Shown here piece after piece: positions 49,514 through 61,704 of a stretch of DNA of 64,000 bases. Positions within the stretch are counted from its first letter, which is position 1, and every line of letters starts with the position of its first letter. The notes under the pieces are model-generated. The model worked only from the letters and a program-made list of their open reading frames with translations. It made no database searches and was not told the origin of the DNA. Both the position numbers and the translations under genes were made by a program. Source of the DNA: Cucumis sativus (taxonomy: Eukaryota > Streptophyta > Magnoliopsida > Cucurbitales > Cucurbitaceae); the NCBI RefSeq assembly GCF_000004075.3, contig NC_026660.2, forward strand, positions 6,448,001 through 6,512,000, read 5' to 3'.

Positions 49514-51400
49514 TTGTTGGAAACGGTAGACATGCGCAGCGGAATAAGAATCAAATTTTACTCTAATTGTAACTAAACAAATTTAGTAATCAACATGTAT
49601 AACAACCCTAATTAAAATAAGATAGAGTTAAAAGAAAACTCACCTTTAATGCTTTTCTTTTCTTGTAATATCTTCAAAATTTTCTCACGAACTCGAAGCC
49701 GTGACTACCACTAGAGTTGACCCGCTATTCTCCGCACTTGGAACCCAGTTGTGGGACTCAAATGGTGGAAGGAAAAATAGAGAGATGATATATTTTGGAG
49801 GAATCTAATATTTAAATTTTTTTTTGTTGTTGAGGGAAAAAATGTTCTTGGTTTATTTTTGTAATTTTCAATTACAAAAATTAATCTTTTTTTTTCAAAC
49901 ATAAGGGTTCTTTCATCTTTGTAAAAGAAACTTTTACAAGCAAACTACATGCAAGAGTTTCCTTATCTCACCACTTGGCATTCTCGGTGGGATAGATGTC
50001 TTGCATGCAATAAGTCACTTGCATATGTTTGTCAAATCTCAACAAGTGTTATTATTTAAATTAGTCTAAGGGCAATATGGTAATTTAACATTTAAATTGA
50101 TCGTCTTGACCAATTTCGACCTCGCGAGCATGAATTCATATTCATTTTTTTGAAATGCAAATCACATTTGAATATAAAGTCGGTTAAAGTTTGACTTTTC
50201 AAAGTAAAATCAATGTTTTGACTTTTCACAACTTTGACCATTTGCATCAATTTCGAGCTTCTGAATATGAATCCATATTCATATTTTTAATATTTAAATT
50301 ATATTTAAATATGAAGCTTTTTTTTAAACTTATAACTGATACAAATATATTCGTAGGTTTCTCTCTCTTTGCTTAATTCGAACAATCTGAATTATTCCAT
50401 CATTATGTTCTAAGTTGATTCCTTTTAAGCTAGCGGGGGAACCTAATGGACCTATAAATCATGAGCTCCAACGATCCGAAATTAACTGGTTAAACTCTTT
50501 TAGATCAAGTTAATCAATCTTCGTTAACTAACGAGTCATTCTACTAAAGTCTCGTAGTTGCACTTCCCTCAATATATAAATATTTGTGTCCATGTGATAT
50601 AATCATAATAAGTAAGTTAATCTTTCACAGGTTGTTCGTAATCTCACTTGGGTAAAAGTACCAGGGTAAAAGTACCATTGTACTCCCAAGACTACATCTT
50701 GCTCCTTAGGTCCTACTAATCCACTAATGAATAATTGGTTTAAGGTCCAACCTTTAAACCGAATCCCTCTCGAGCCAACGAGAGGGTGGGGCCCCTTGTT
50801 GAAGACCTGGATTCAGTCCTTAAGGGAACAACCTATCTATTATTCCTAAAATGGGTAGGAGTGAATTTCGTCTTGCACCCTATGTCCCTAGCTATCCACT
50901 TGGTCTTATCTCTGAAATGGAAGGCTTATTGGGCCAGCGCCATTGAGTTGCCCTCATCTATGCAGATCTAAGGATAATTCCGTATGAACAGAAGTTCATA
51001 GTTAACTCAGGATTAAGATTAAGTTACATTGGATATCTATAAACGAAATAGTCAGTTTTATTAAAGTTAACGATGTTATAACCCAAGAGCGATTACATTG
51101 GATGCCCCACTTTCATGTCTCTACATGAACGATTCAAGATCGCATCGTTTGTACTAACTACAAAGCGGATCGCATCCATAATGTCCTCAAAATAAGGTGT
51201 CCAACCGTATTCGTATACAATAGACTATTTAGGTTATATATTCGAACTTAATCCACGTTTATGTTTCTACATAAAGTTCAAGTTTACTCAATAATAACCT
51301 AGGGACCTTTGTTTATTGGTTTTAAGATTATAATATCAATAACGATTTTATTAATTGAATATGATTACAAACTACGATTTTTAGTACATAAATTCCAACG
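49514..51400 (-). mobile_element. Solo-LTR-like insertion (1.89 kb)
   Basis: The segment begins TTGTTGGAAACGG and ends AATTCCAACG, so its ends are near-perfect inverted TGTTGGAA/TTCCAAC words as in LTRs. It is flanked by a 5-bp direct repeat aaaga (49509-49513 and 51401-51405). Base composition and codon-free text differ from the surrounding AT-rich spacer. I see no gag, protease, integrase or reverse transcriptase frame, so it looks like a solo LTR left by recombination between two LTRs. Orientation is inferred from the TGTTGGAATTTATG end at 51400 on the minus strand. A large non-coding element of another class is possible. Confidence 0.55.
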
Positions 51401-51405
51401 AAAGA

Positions 51406-51897
51406 ATAACAAATTTAACAAAATATTTGTAATATATATCAAAATTTTCAGATTATATCAATAATGGATATTGATAAATACGGATATGCTTCTACTAGTG
51501 ACATTGAGTCTATCAATTTCTATCATTGATAAAATTCAAAATTTTGCAATTTGTAAATATTTTAATTTATCTTATTATTTTTAAAAATGTTGAAAATTTT
51601 ATTTATTTATTTATTTACTTTAAATGATTAGCGCCAAGTAGGATTTGAAAGCAGAGCCTAATAAATCTATGAAGATGATAAACTATTTGAATGAAATTTG
51701 TTTACAAGGTAGATTTTTTTGAAGCTAGAGGGTAAATAACTCACAACTAATGATTGATTCTAAACAAGAGTTTAGTTTGCATCAAACTTAGAATATATGA
51801 TTATCGCGTTACGTTCCAAGACAAGTTCAAAGAATCTATGAAGAATGTATGAGAACAAACATTTATTATATTGCATTTTAGCTCTGTTAGAAAAGAA
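51406..51897. other. AT-rich spacer with MITE-like sequence
   Basis: Bases 51410-51580 carry atatcaataatggatattga and tctatcaatttctatcattg type inverted words like those left of the LTR insertion, suggesting that the LTR landed inside an older small inverted-repeat element. No gene is supported. Confidence 0.4.
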
Positions 51898-51973
51898 GTT
51901 CAAAGGGATCTTCAGCATCTTTCATCAACCATTTCAATCTAGCTTTCGAGAGCACTTCCGGTACGATAACTTT

Positions 51974-53915
51974 TCAAGTATCCTCAACTAATGATGATTT
52001 TTGTTTAGTAATCATCCTCCCATCGAGGCAAAGGTCTCGACTATATAGAGATGGGACGACTCTTCGTCTGTAATCGTTTCTAAACTCCAGGCAATTATTC
52101 CACTGTTGCATAAACTTGTCAACCTGAAGGGGAAAAACAAGTCTTCATAAGGTCCTAAAATTCTAATATATACAACTTCCCGCCACCAGAAAAAGGGATT
52201 ATTAGATTTAACCTGTCCTTGAGATAATTCTTCAAGTGCTGCAATGTCTTTCTTTTTAGCTAGTACTTCAACTTTCTTCATGAGGGAACAATATTGGTAG
52301 TGGGAAGCATTCTTAACCCATAAAATAGCACAAACAACGTCTTAGCCATTAATGAATAAGCCATTAAACACACAAAATCATTCAACGAGGAGGTATAAAG
52401 CAAGATTTATAAACTTGATGTGGCATGATTTGAGGGGAAATTTGAAGTAAACTAAACAATAAGAATATGCATATAAATATATAAATATACCTCTTCTCCA
52501 TATTGTTTTTTCAATTTAAGAATGGTATCGTACGCCTCAGCCTTTCTGCGATTGGTATAGATAAAGCGTTTCTGTAGAGAGCTTATATCCTTTTCTACCT
52601 TCTCTAGTTCTTTCGTTGTCTTCTTAGCTTTGGACCGAAATCTTGCCTGTCTTCTCCTTATATAATCTGAAGAGTCGTGAGTTCTTGCAACTTTTGATGT
52701 ACAAAGAACAAATGACAAATTTTAATTATAAACTATACAGTTCAAAAAATCAAAGTCCAGTGTTTGCATTTTTGCTCTTACTTCTTCTTGAATGACATTT
52801 TTTATACGCGAGGAGGACCACAACTCTCCCTCGACTGGATCATCATCAATACCTTCGATCTTCTTAATTGCATGAGTGATTTGAAAACCCAGTGGTTTAA
52901 GCCACAGATTCCCAAACAATGATTCAAGCTGTTTGTATAACACAGAAAATTAGGTGAGATGATAATCATCTAGACTAGATCATATTGTATAATGCATAAT
53001 GTAGAATATTACAGAAGAATCGACTTCATCTACTGTCGAGCCACCATCGTTCTCTTGTCTTGCTTTAACTTCCTTTAATAGCTTTCTCTCATCAGCCATG
53101 TTTTTACACCCATGTCGCATCAAGAAAGATAATTCCTGGTTATACGTTGATAATGGATTGCATAAGGGGAAAATGATCGAGGAAGTTTAAAGAGTTGAAA
53201 TGAAATTACAGAAAACAAAAGTTTAAGAGTTGATCATACTTGCTTATCGACTTTCCCTCCTGATAAGCACGAAATATTTGGTTTCCCTTTATGTGCCTTA
53301 TTTACATAAGTCATTTTCTCTAATGAAAAATGGAGTATATTCATTTTGTTTCTGTTGCACAGTAGGATGAAATCATCCCAAGATTCATAGTACTGCTGGT
53401 CATTCAACTTGGCAATCACCTGATCACGGTCCATCTACAAAAAGAAAATTACTATATTCAGTGAGTAACATACCAATATCACTTATATTCTAGGAGAAGT
53501 AATTTGTCTAATGAGTTGAGATTGTAATCGGCCATTGTTGTGCATCAAAAGGCTCACATGATTCATGATCCAGCGCCATACCGGGAGAGTTCATTAGAAT
53601 GTTATGATCTTTTCACTATTTGAATTAGAAACAACTGAAAGAGTATAATTCTTCTCCACACACCCTTCTGTCCCTTATCTTCTGGGCTATTAAAATTTGG
53701 TCTTGGTTCATCTTTGAAATCGTTTCTTCAGCCTTGATCATGGCATCTGTGTTTGAGTTTTCAAGTGCCTTAACTTTGACAAAATAAAATTGTCGAACTC
53801 CAACAGGCACATCATCAAACACTAGGTGTTCATCAACTACCGCTTCATCACCAGCAACTTCCGATCCTTCCTCCACCAGTTTATTCTCTCCAAAGTCGCA
53901 ATCTCCTTCTCCCAT
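51974..53915 (-). CDS. Proton pump-interactor-like copy C (C-terminally shortened)
   Basis: Exons matching copy A are 53915-53664, 53434-53240, 53135-53013, 52928-52782, an exon ending at 52491 (start uncertain), 52311-52213 and 52123-51974. Conserved blocks are QFYFVKVKALENSN, LHFSLEKMTYVNKAHKG, NMADERKLLKEVKARQ, ELEKVEKDISSLQKRF, NASHYQYCSLMKKVEVLAKKKD and DKFMQQWNNCLEFRNDYRRR. The fourth exon is 147 nt against 192 in copy A. In the last exon, TGA at 51976-51974 stands where copy A has CGG, removing about the last 26 residues. The homologous tail (LSKARLKWLMKDAEDPFEL) is still readable beyond the stop. A clean phase-0 acceptor for the exon starting near 52700 is not obvious; gacag|GCAAGA works but shortens it. 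The gene may be functional with a shorter tail or in early decay. Confidence 0.7.
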
Positions 53916-54138
53916 GGGGCTGTTCTTTGCCTACCACAAAAACAACGCCTAACAGATCAAATACCATTCAAAAACACTAAAAGAAATTAAACCCAGTTCT
54001 AAAATTAGCATCAGATTCTTGATTCTTTAGGGTCCAATTCACATTACTGTTACAATATAAGAACTTCATTCATAACTGCAGAAAACTCAAATTACAGAAG
54101 AAAAACAAAGCGAGGAAAAGACAGAACCGGTTTGATAC

Positions 54139-54300
54139 CTCAAAATCAAAACAATGGGTGGTTCAAGATCAAGCTCCGAGTAGGTGAAGATGGTAGCCGG
54201 ATTATACGACACAACCATCTTTTGAATGGGCTGATATAAGAATGTAAAGGGAATCTGATTCCTCTGCACGGAGCAATTACTCCTCACGCCAAGATTGAAT
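54139..54300 (-). promoter_or_regulatory. Leader and promoter of PPI copy C
   Basis: A leader donor (GAG|GTATCA at 54139/54138) matches copies A and B. Upstream, ttactcctcacgcc (54277-54290) is the counterpart of ttgctccccacgcc in A. A further TTGAC word is at 54311-54315 on the minus strand. The leader does not read in frame into the coding exon, supporting an untranslated role. Confidence 0.5.
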
Positions 54301-54319
54301 GTAAATGGAAGTCAACAGC

Positions 54320-57200
54320 AAGTCTGCAAGTGGGCTTCATATAATATAAAAATTTTGCAATTTGGGCAGCGTTCATATCACCACAGAAAGAAAGAAGGAA
54401 GAAGAAAATTGAAACAGTATTGTTGGAGGGGAGGCAAGTGGAAGAAGAAAGAGAAGCATTGGATGGCAAAATTGTTTACAAAATCGAAAACCACAAAAAT
54501 CAAACTATCAAACTAAAATGGATTAATCCAAACCGACAAATTCCATTGAAAGGCTTTTGGAAGGTTTATGTTTGCTTGATTCGGAGTGGATTGGTTATGA
54601 TCATCTTATTAGATGACCTCCAAATTGTTAAGTGGAGTTTTCTTTAGTTCTAATCGGGTTTGTTTATAGAACACTTTTTTTATTTTTTATTATTGACTTC
54701 ATTTTTGTCACATTAAAACAAGTTTCTTAACATAGATCATATATAAGTATTAGATAACATAATAACCCAAATACAATGTTAATTGAATTATATTAACATA
54801 GTAATTTTAGATGGAGTAATTAACAAAAAAAAAAAGTTTTTATAGTGTTATATAAACTAAATATGAAATGCATTAGGCATCTAATGAACTACCTTGAAAT
54901 TTGGTGGCCAAAACAAAGACTTCGTCATCATGCTTTTAAAGATAATATATGATCTAAGTCAAAATGTTGTGATTAAATAAATGGAGATTTCAATATTATT
55001 GGTAGAGAATTTGATTTCAGTAGAATTTAAGCTAAGGCATTCTCAAGAGGATGGGACATCTATATAGTTCTATTATCCAAATTCAAGTAAACTTTGAGAA
55101 GGGATAAATAATGAGAAAGTCTTCTCTCTAATCATGTTGCTGATGGGGTTGGGCATATGATAGTGTAGAGATTTTGAGGAAAAAATAAGACATAATAATG
55201 TTTTATTTTGGTTATATTTAAGGAGTACATGTTATATTACATGACTCTCGTAATAATAGTTGAAAGTAGATTTAATAATTTGTAAGTCCCTAAAAATCAC
55301 TAAATACAAAGTTTAGGTGTTTTGCTCTTGTATTCAACCATGATTTATAATTGTAAGTATTTTCAAATAATTTCTTCGTAACTCTATTGTATTGAACATA
55401 TCAACCAAAATCTCAAACACTTTTTCATTTTTTACTCTTAAACCTCGTTTATTAATTCTTTTTTATTTATTAAAATTAAACCTATAAATAATATTTCACG
55501 GATTAATTTCTTTGTTTCATTGTTTACATTTTAGGAATATTTTCAAAATTTTATTAAAAAAAAAAACAATTCTTGTTTTTTTAGATTGTGTAAAAGTATA
55601 AAAGTTAGGCTTGTTCCTTTCATTTCATTACCATGATTGACATCATTCTACATAGAAGAGTTTCGGTACTAACTAAATTCCAAAAACAAAAACTACATTT
55701 TTTTAGTTTTCAAATTTTCACTTGATTGGTAAAAGAAAGCAAGAGATTTAGATGTGGAAGAGATGTTTATAGGCTTAATTTTCATTTCCAAAAACAAAAT
55801 TATAACCAAAGATAATTAACTTATTTCGTACCTTCTACATTATTTCACACATAGGTAATAGAAATATTAGTGAGAACTAACTTATTTCATAGATTCTACA
55901 TTATTTCACACATAGGTAATAGAAATATTAGTTCCAAAACAATGATTCCATGCTTTACCAAAATTGTGCTTTGTTGAGATCAAGTTTGACAGTAGCCTCA
56001 AGTTACAATGAAAAACATAAAATATAAATAAATAAGAATAATAATGTATGTGCATCCCAACTGTGGGGTTGAAAGTGAGTCAAAGGTCTCAATCTCTATC
56101 CACTGTCCAAACAACAGAGGCATCAATGTTCTTCGATAATAACCAATCATCTTGCAAAACCAGCCTCACATTCAACAGGGAAGAAAGAGTTCAAAAGGGT
56201 ATTAAAAAAAAACACCGATGCATTCAGCTTTAAAAGTAGGGTTCAATCCAGAAATGAAAGTTAAAAAAAGCATTTAGACAAACAGATTAATGTTCACTGC
56301 ATAATCACATCACAGTAAGGGGCTGCTACTAACTTGGCTTTGCTTTTACATGTACAAATCATAATGAATGAGGGTTATTGCATTTAGACAAAGAGATTTG
56401 TAACACAACATGTTCAGTGCATATATTCACATCCTTGTGGGAAGGGACTTATAGGGTGTTGGTCAAAAAGAAAAGGTCAAGAGAAGGATAAATATGTGGC
56501 ACACTTTGTCCACAGCATAGTTGTTTTCCCTCATGTCATTGAAAAGACATTCGGATTTTAGTTTCATGTTTGGTTCCTAAAAACAAAAGTCGGCATAAAA
56601 GTTTAGCAGGTCCCAGAATCAGATAATAAAATGCTCGCTTTTTGTATCTGTAATATGGCCTACCCAAGATTTGTGATTAAATTACTTTTACATTAATTTC
56701 ACTTTAGTCTATAGTTTTATTTTTGTTCTATTTTTTTAAAAGAAACATCAACTCTTACTAATTGGCTCCATCGCTAACAAAAAACAGCATAAATTTAGCA
56801 TATGACAAGTCATTTATAGTTGCACTTTTAAAACAATCATAAAAATCCAACAATGCATTATCCGTTACAATCCATATCAAGATTGTTTTTATCTTTTATT
56901 TTTCTGAACAAATATGGCTTGCCAAACTACATTGATAAGATTAAAATAAAATGTGACAATCATGAACCTCATTTCTGGTGTCAATTACTTTTCTAATTGT
57001 TAGTAGGACGTTATCTAAGTCTTAATGAAAAGATATGTTCACTAATATGAACATAGGTCAACTGAAATATTCATGCTCCAAAAAGAGGTGAATTAAAAAA
57101 AGAAAAGAGATGAAAATAATAAAATGTTTAAAAGCATAATGACCAAACTAAAACAAAGGTTACATCTTGGTTTTGGCAATGTTAACAGGCTAGCAAAGCC
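54320..57200. other. Intergenic, AT-rich
   Basis: No gene supported. A 61-bp tandem duplication is listed separately. The short frames here lack domains and splice context. Confidence 0.55.
55817..55932. repeat. 61-bp tandem duplication
   Basis: Units at 55817-55877 and 55878-55932 share taacttatttc and a long identical stretch attatttcacacataggtaa followed by tagaaatattag. The high similarity suggests a fairly recent duplication. Confidence 0.8.
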
Positions 57201-57275
57201 CATAAGCAAGTTTTCTGGGTCAGTTTTCTTTTAGAAGCAGGAATAGAAAGCATGAAAGACTTGATAGAAACATAC

Positions 57276-57339
57276 CAGAAGGAAGAAGGTTTTCATCGGC
57301 TCCTAATTGTCGCGCCGCTGAATATAAAAATCTCTTCAT
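57276..57339 (-). other. Possible first coding exon of an unidentified gene
   Basis: On the minus strand an ATG opens MKRFLYSAARQLGADENLLP and reaches a good donor (TCTG|GTATGT) at 57276/57275. A possible next exon (acceptor cccag, AAAACTTGCTTATGG, from about 57216 downward) continues in frame as ENLLMGFASLLTLPKPRC. It is GC-richer than its surroundings. I do not recognise it and found no convincing third exon, so it may be a small gene, a fragment or chance. Confidence 0.3.
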
Positions 57340-57399
57340 ACAGTGAATTTGGTGAAAAGGGTTAGTGTGAACATGTATAAACATGAATCAATGAATCTA

Positions 57400-59554
57400 C
57401 CAATCATATTAGTTGGATTTGACAAGCTTTTGTATCACAGATAAAAACCTATCTTCATGTTCAAAAAGCTTGCAAGTTCATGGAGCATGGCCCCTCCTTG
57501 CATCTTTCCCACTCTGTCACCAGAGCTAATGCAAATCTAATCAACTTAAGATTGAAATATCACTCTACCAGGTTGAAAACTAAAAACAAATAGAGCAAGC
57601 CAACTTATCAGCTGGAAATTTAGGCTTGGAAATTTAGGCTGATTTGACATAAAATCATTCCCTCTCAAACTCATTGAGGTAAATATCGCATGGTGCTATG
57701 CATCATAGTCCCACCTTAGTCAAATCTGAAATCCTCTGTTCTTAAATCTTCTCCCTGAAATTATAAAACACGCTAAGACTCAGTATGATATCTATTTTGT
57801 TTTTATGTTTTCTATTTTTGAAAATTTAACTTATAAACACTACTCTTGCAGTTTTTTGTAATTTGCATATCCTAAGGAAATTAGGAAGAAAGCATGTATA
57901 CAGTGAAAATAGAAAACAAAAAATGAAACCACTATAAAAAGGGGCCTAAGTTAATATCATAATTTATCCTCAGTGCTCAAAATTTTATGTGAATATTGGG
58001 TACATATCGGGGGCAGACTTGAGGCATGTGAGATCTTTTTCATGCTCAAAGAAATAACTAGAGAAGGCTTCAGAAGTATGACATCAGAACTGAAATCATA
58101 TCAACTTTCTTTCCTGGGAAGAATATTTTCTCTTGTAAAAAAGCTCAGAAGAATACTGAGGATTAGGACATATTATTCACAAATTAACGAGTTTGCATTT
58201 GCGCCTTATGTACTTCAAAACCAATGTCAAAGTGCATAAACCCTTCTTCCTTCTCTTCTTTCTTACTCTATCTCATCGGGTCAACATGTCTTTAGCCAAA
58301 GAATACCACAGAAAATAAACAATAAGTATGAACAAACAAGAACTAGCTGAGATCCAAAAGGGTAAAATTTCTGTCCTACAATAGAATGTTTCATAAATGT
58401 GGAGTCGCAAATGGTTCGTTTAAAACACACATGGGACCCAGGAATAATTTTTTTCCTACTAAATTTTCTTCTTGAAGAAATATTCTGAAATGACGCTAGA
58501 GATCATATCATGAAGCCAAAAAATTTGCTATAAATTAAAACTCTCTAAACCAATTGTAACACAATTTGAGGTTATCAACAACAATACTAGAATCATGGCC
58601 ATTGTTAGGGAATAAAGATCAGAAGCGCAATCTAACCTTTACATTATATCAGATCTCATATGAGTTCTTGCTTACAAACATATTTTTTACAAAATGGTGT
58701 CAGGGAGACCAAAAGGTCATCTACTATTAAAGATCTTTAGTTGCAAATATCCACAAATAAATGCATGATCCAACATGTAGATTTAATAGGAATCACATAA
58801 GAAAATAAGACATTGAAGAGTCCTTTCAAAATTTTCAATTAAAATATGCAACACAATGTATAGTCTCTTCTACCTTTCCAGGTCAGATTAATGCAAGTGT
58901 GCCCCTGATGAGAAACGATCCACTTCCTTGTCAATTATCTTTGCTCTTATTTTGGTCCAACAAAATATTCTCCAGAGACCCCACCAGTCGTTTTGGGCTT
59001 TGCTCACCAAATCATAGAGAAGTTGTTACAATTATAAGGATGGAAACTATCATTTTCCCATGAAGCATGTGCAAAACATGTTTGTGTAGATAGCACAACT
59101 ATAAACAAAACATGAATAAATTAAGGTACTTAAAACTGATTAAATATAACTAAAAGAAAATGTTTAAAAACATCTACAAACAGTAACAATATGCTTTTTG
59201 AAGAATGGAAGAACTTCAGGTTTGGAGAGAGTCAATACCACGACCTAAAGTACCAAAAAAATCAAAACTAGTCACATTGCTCAGATAGAATGATGATCAG
59301 CTTCCAGAAGGGTGCCCCAGGACCCACTAACCATTTGGCCACTTGAATGGATAGCATAAGCCAACCAATTCTTTTGTAAGGATCCCTATGTTTTCTTTAC
59401 CACATCATCTCAAACTATTGGAGGTACGCAAGAAGAGTTTGACACTCTTATTAATAAATAAGCAATGAGTTAAACTATGGAAACACCTTTTTTTCTCATC
59501 ACCCCTCTAAACTGAAGACATCAAAATTCAGGTTTCTGAAGCACAACCAGAAAG
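57400..59554. other. Upstream region of LAZY1
   Basis: No coding region is supported. It presumably contains the LAZY1 promoter and 5' UTR. Confidence 0.5.
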
Positions 59555-61704
59555 ATGAAGGTAAAGTTAATTCTGCATTAATTCTTGTAGGGTGTTTCTG
59601 TCTAAATACTAAATGATGCTCTGGTTTTTTTCCACATAGCTACTTGGTTGGATGCACCGTAAATTTCGGCAGAACAGTGGTGAACCGCTCAAAGATTTTG
59701 CCATTGGTAAATCTTAATTCCTTCAACTACTAAACGATATACTTAATGTATTTGTGTAACAAAGAGATCGTTGATATTCTTATATTGTTCTCTATAGGCC
59801 AACAATCGCTTGATGATCAGCAATACATCTCAAAGTCAAGCATTAAACCTTTCAAGCAATCCCAACGAGAACAGCACCTTCGAAAATCTTTTGCTGGTCT
59901 AGAATCAGAAGTGGGGGACGAAGACTACGAAGATGAATCATCTCATCCTATGTCTGAGATCTTCCATGGATTTCTTGCAATTGGAACTCTAGGATCTGAA
60001 CAAGTTATCGGTGACCCAATGACACCAAAGTTTTCGATTTCCGTTGAGAATATAACGGAAAATGAAACTGAAGTAACAGAAAATGAACTGAGGCTTATTA
60101 ATGATGAGTTGGAAAAAGTTCTAGGAGCTGAAACTAAGGATGACGGATACAATGATTCCTCTGGAAGAAACAGTTATGTCAGCATGGGAAGGAGCAGCCA
60201 TGGTAGCACCATTACCCTCAGTGGCAAGCCAATGGATGGCCTAGAAAGCAATTTGAGTGGGACCATCATCTGCCCACTTCAGGGATATCTTTTTGGGTCA
60301 GCTATTGAATTGTCAGAGACTACAACAACAGTGGCTAAAAAAGAAAACAGAACCTCCCTTGGCGAGCTGTTTCAGAGAAGCAAAATAGCTGAAGAGAATG
60401 CAGGTGCAAAATTTGACAAGGAAGACAAACGAGCTGAAGAAGATATTGAAAAATCTGCCATGCACCTGATGAAAAAGAAACTGAAGAAAAGAATGCTGTC
60501 TGCTTCTTCCAGGAGCTCTGCTACAGCTGTTGAATCAGGAACAAAACTGCATAAGGTATGCCAAACAATGATTTAAACTTAACTCTTGCTTCCAATGTTT
60601 CAAAGAATTTATCAATAGCGCAACGCATAGATAGCCCGGGAACAATCAACAAAAATCTATAAGATGGTACCTTAGAACACTCAATCCAAAGAATCAGGAA
60701 TCAGGATCAATGCAAACCTGCCGAAACCCCTCATGCCACTTTTCTTTTTCCTTTTCAACTCTTGGGATAAACAGTTTAAATTACTGTCTGACCTCATCTG
60801 AGTATTAGTTTTCCAACTGTATAAATTTTTAAACTAGGAGGTAGTTCAATTGAGAGGCTTTAGAAACCTATTTAACCATAGAGAACTAATGAGCCCAAAT
60901 GAATTTTTACTGTTTTCCTATCTATGAATAATTGTTAAAGAAAATTCAACATATGAGATGTGGATTGCAGATTTTTCACATGTTCCACAGAAAAGTTCAC
61001 CCTGAAAGCTCAGCAATCATACAGAAGTCTGATAAACACCCAAAGGTTCAGAAAAAAAAGAAAGCAAACCATAACCATGATGGTTGCTGCAACAATGGAG
61101 AGCAGACATCTGATGAGGATATCATGATATATCCCCAGAGAACACGGTCGAAACCAAGCTTTCAATGCGTCAAGAATCAATTTCCACCACATTATGGACT
61201 AAACAGCTCTGATCCAAATGACAACAAAGAACGCTGGATTAATTCAGATGAAGACTGTAAGTTAATGAACTCATCATCTCCTATTTCCCAACATTCACCT
61301 AGATGTCCTATTAGTTTTCATAAACACTAATATCAGCACCCACAAGCTACAAATTAATACTCTTAAATTATAAGAACTAAAATTCAACTCATAAGAACTA
61401 CAATTCAACTCATTGTAGTCCTGACCTAGTATTTATGCTTACCTTCCACAAAAATAGTAGCTTATCATTTTTCCTATATTTTTTTTTCTTTTTGACAATA
61501 TTGGTGGTGGGGTATCCAACCGGTTGATAGTACATACTTGAAGTAGGTCGAGCAGTACTCATTTTGGCATCCTTTTTTCTGTATCTGCTAAACCATTGAT
61601 TGCTCACTGCATTATTTAAACAATTATTTGAGAGACAAATGTCTGCACTGACTCATGCAACTCTAATTATTATGTTCATCATAGATCTAGTGCTGGAGCT
61701 TTGA
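59555..61704 (+). CDS. LAZY1: LAZY1 gravitropism regulator
   Basis: Five exons with exact phase agreement: 59555-59560 (MK), 59640-59706, 59798-60555, 60971-61256 and 61685-61704, giving 378 residues, close to the usual family length. The N-terminus KLLGWMHRKFRQNSGEPLKD is the conserved region I. The IGT signature is at residues 86-88 within FHGFLAIGTLG. The block SISVENITENETEVTENELR, the Ser/Gly block SSHGSTITLSGKPM, CPLQGYLFGSAIELSET, a basic stretch MKKKLKKRM (nuclear-signal-like) and IFHMFHRKVHPESS all follow in the family order. It ends DYLVLEL, the conserved C-terminal motif which in LAZY proteins recruits RLD partners. LAZY1 acts downstream of gravity sensing to direct auxin flow and set shoot branch angle. 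No lesion is visible. Confidence 0.96.

Noticed and set aside
49514-51400. Retroelement coding region within the LTR-like insertion
   Set aside because: All frames are short and no reverse transcriptase, integrase or gag motif is visible, so it is reported as solo-LTR-like only.
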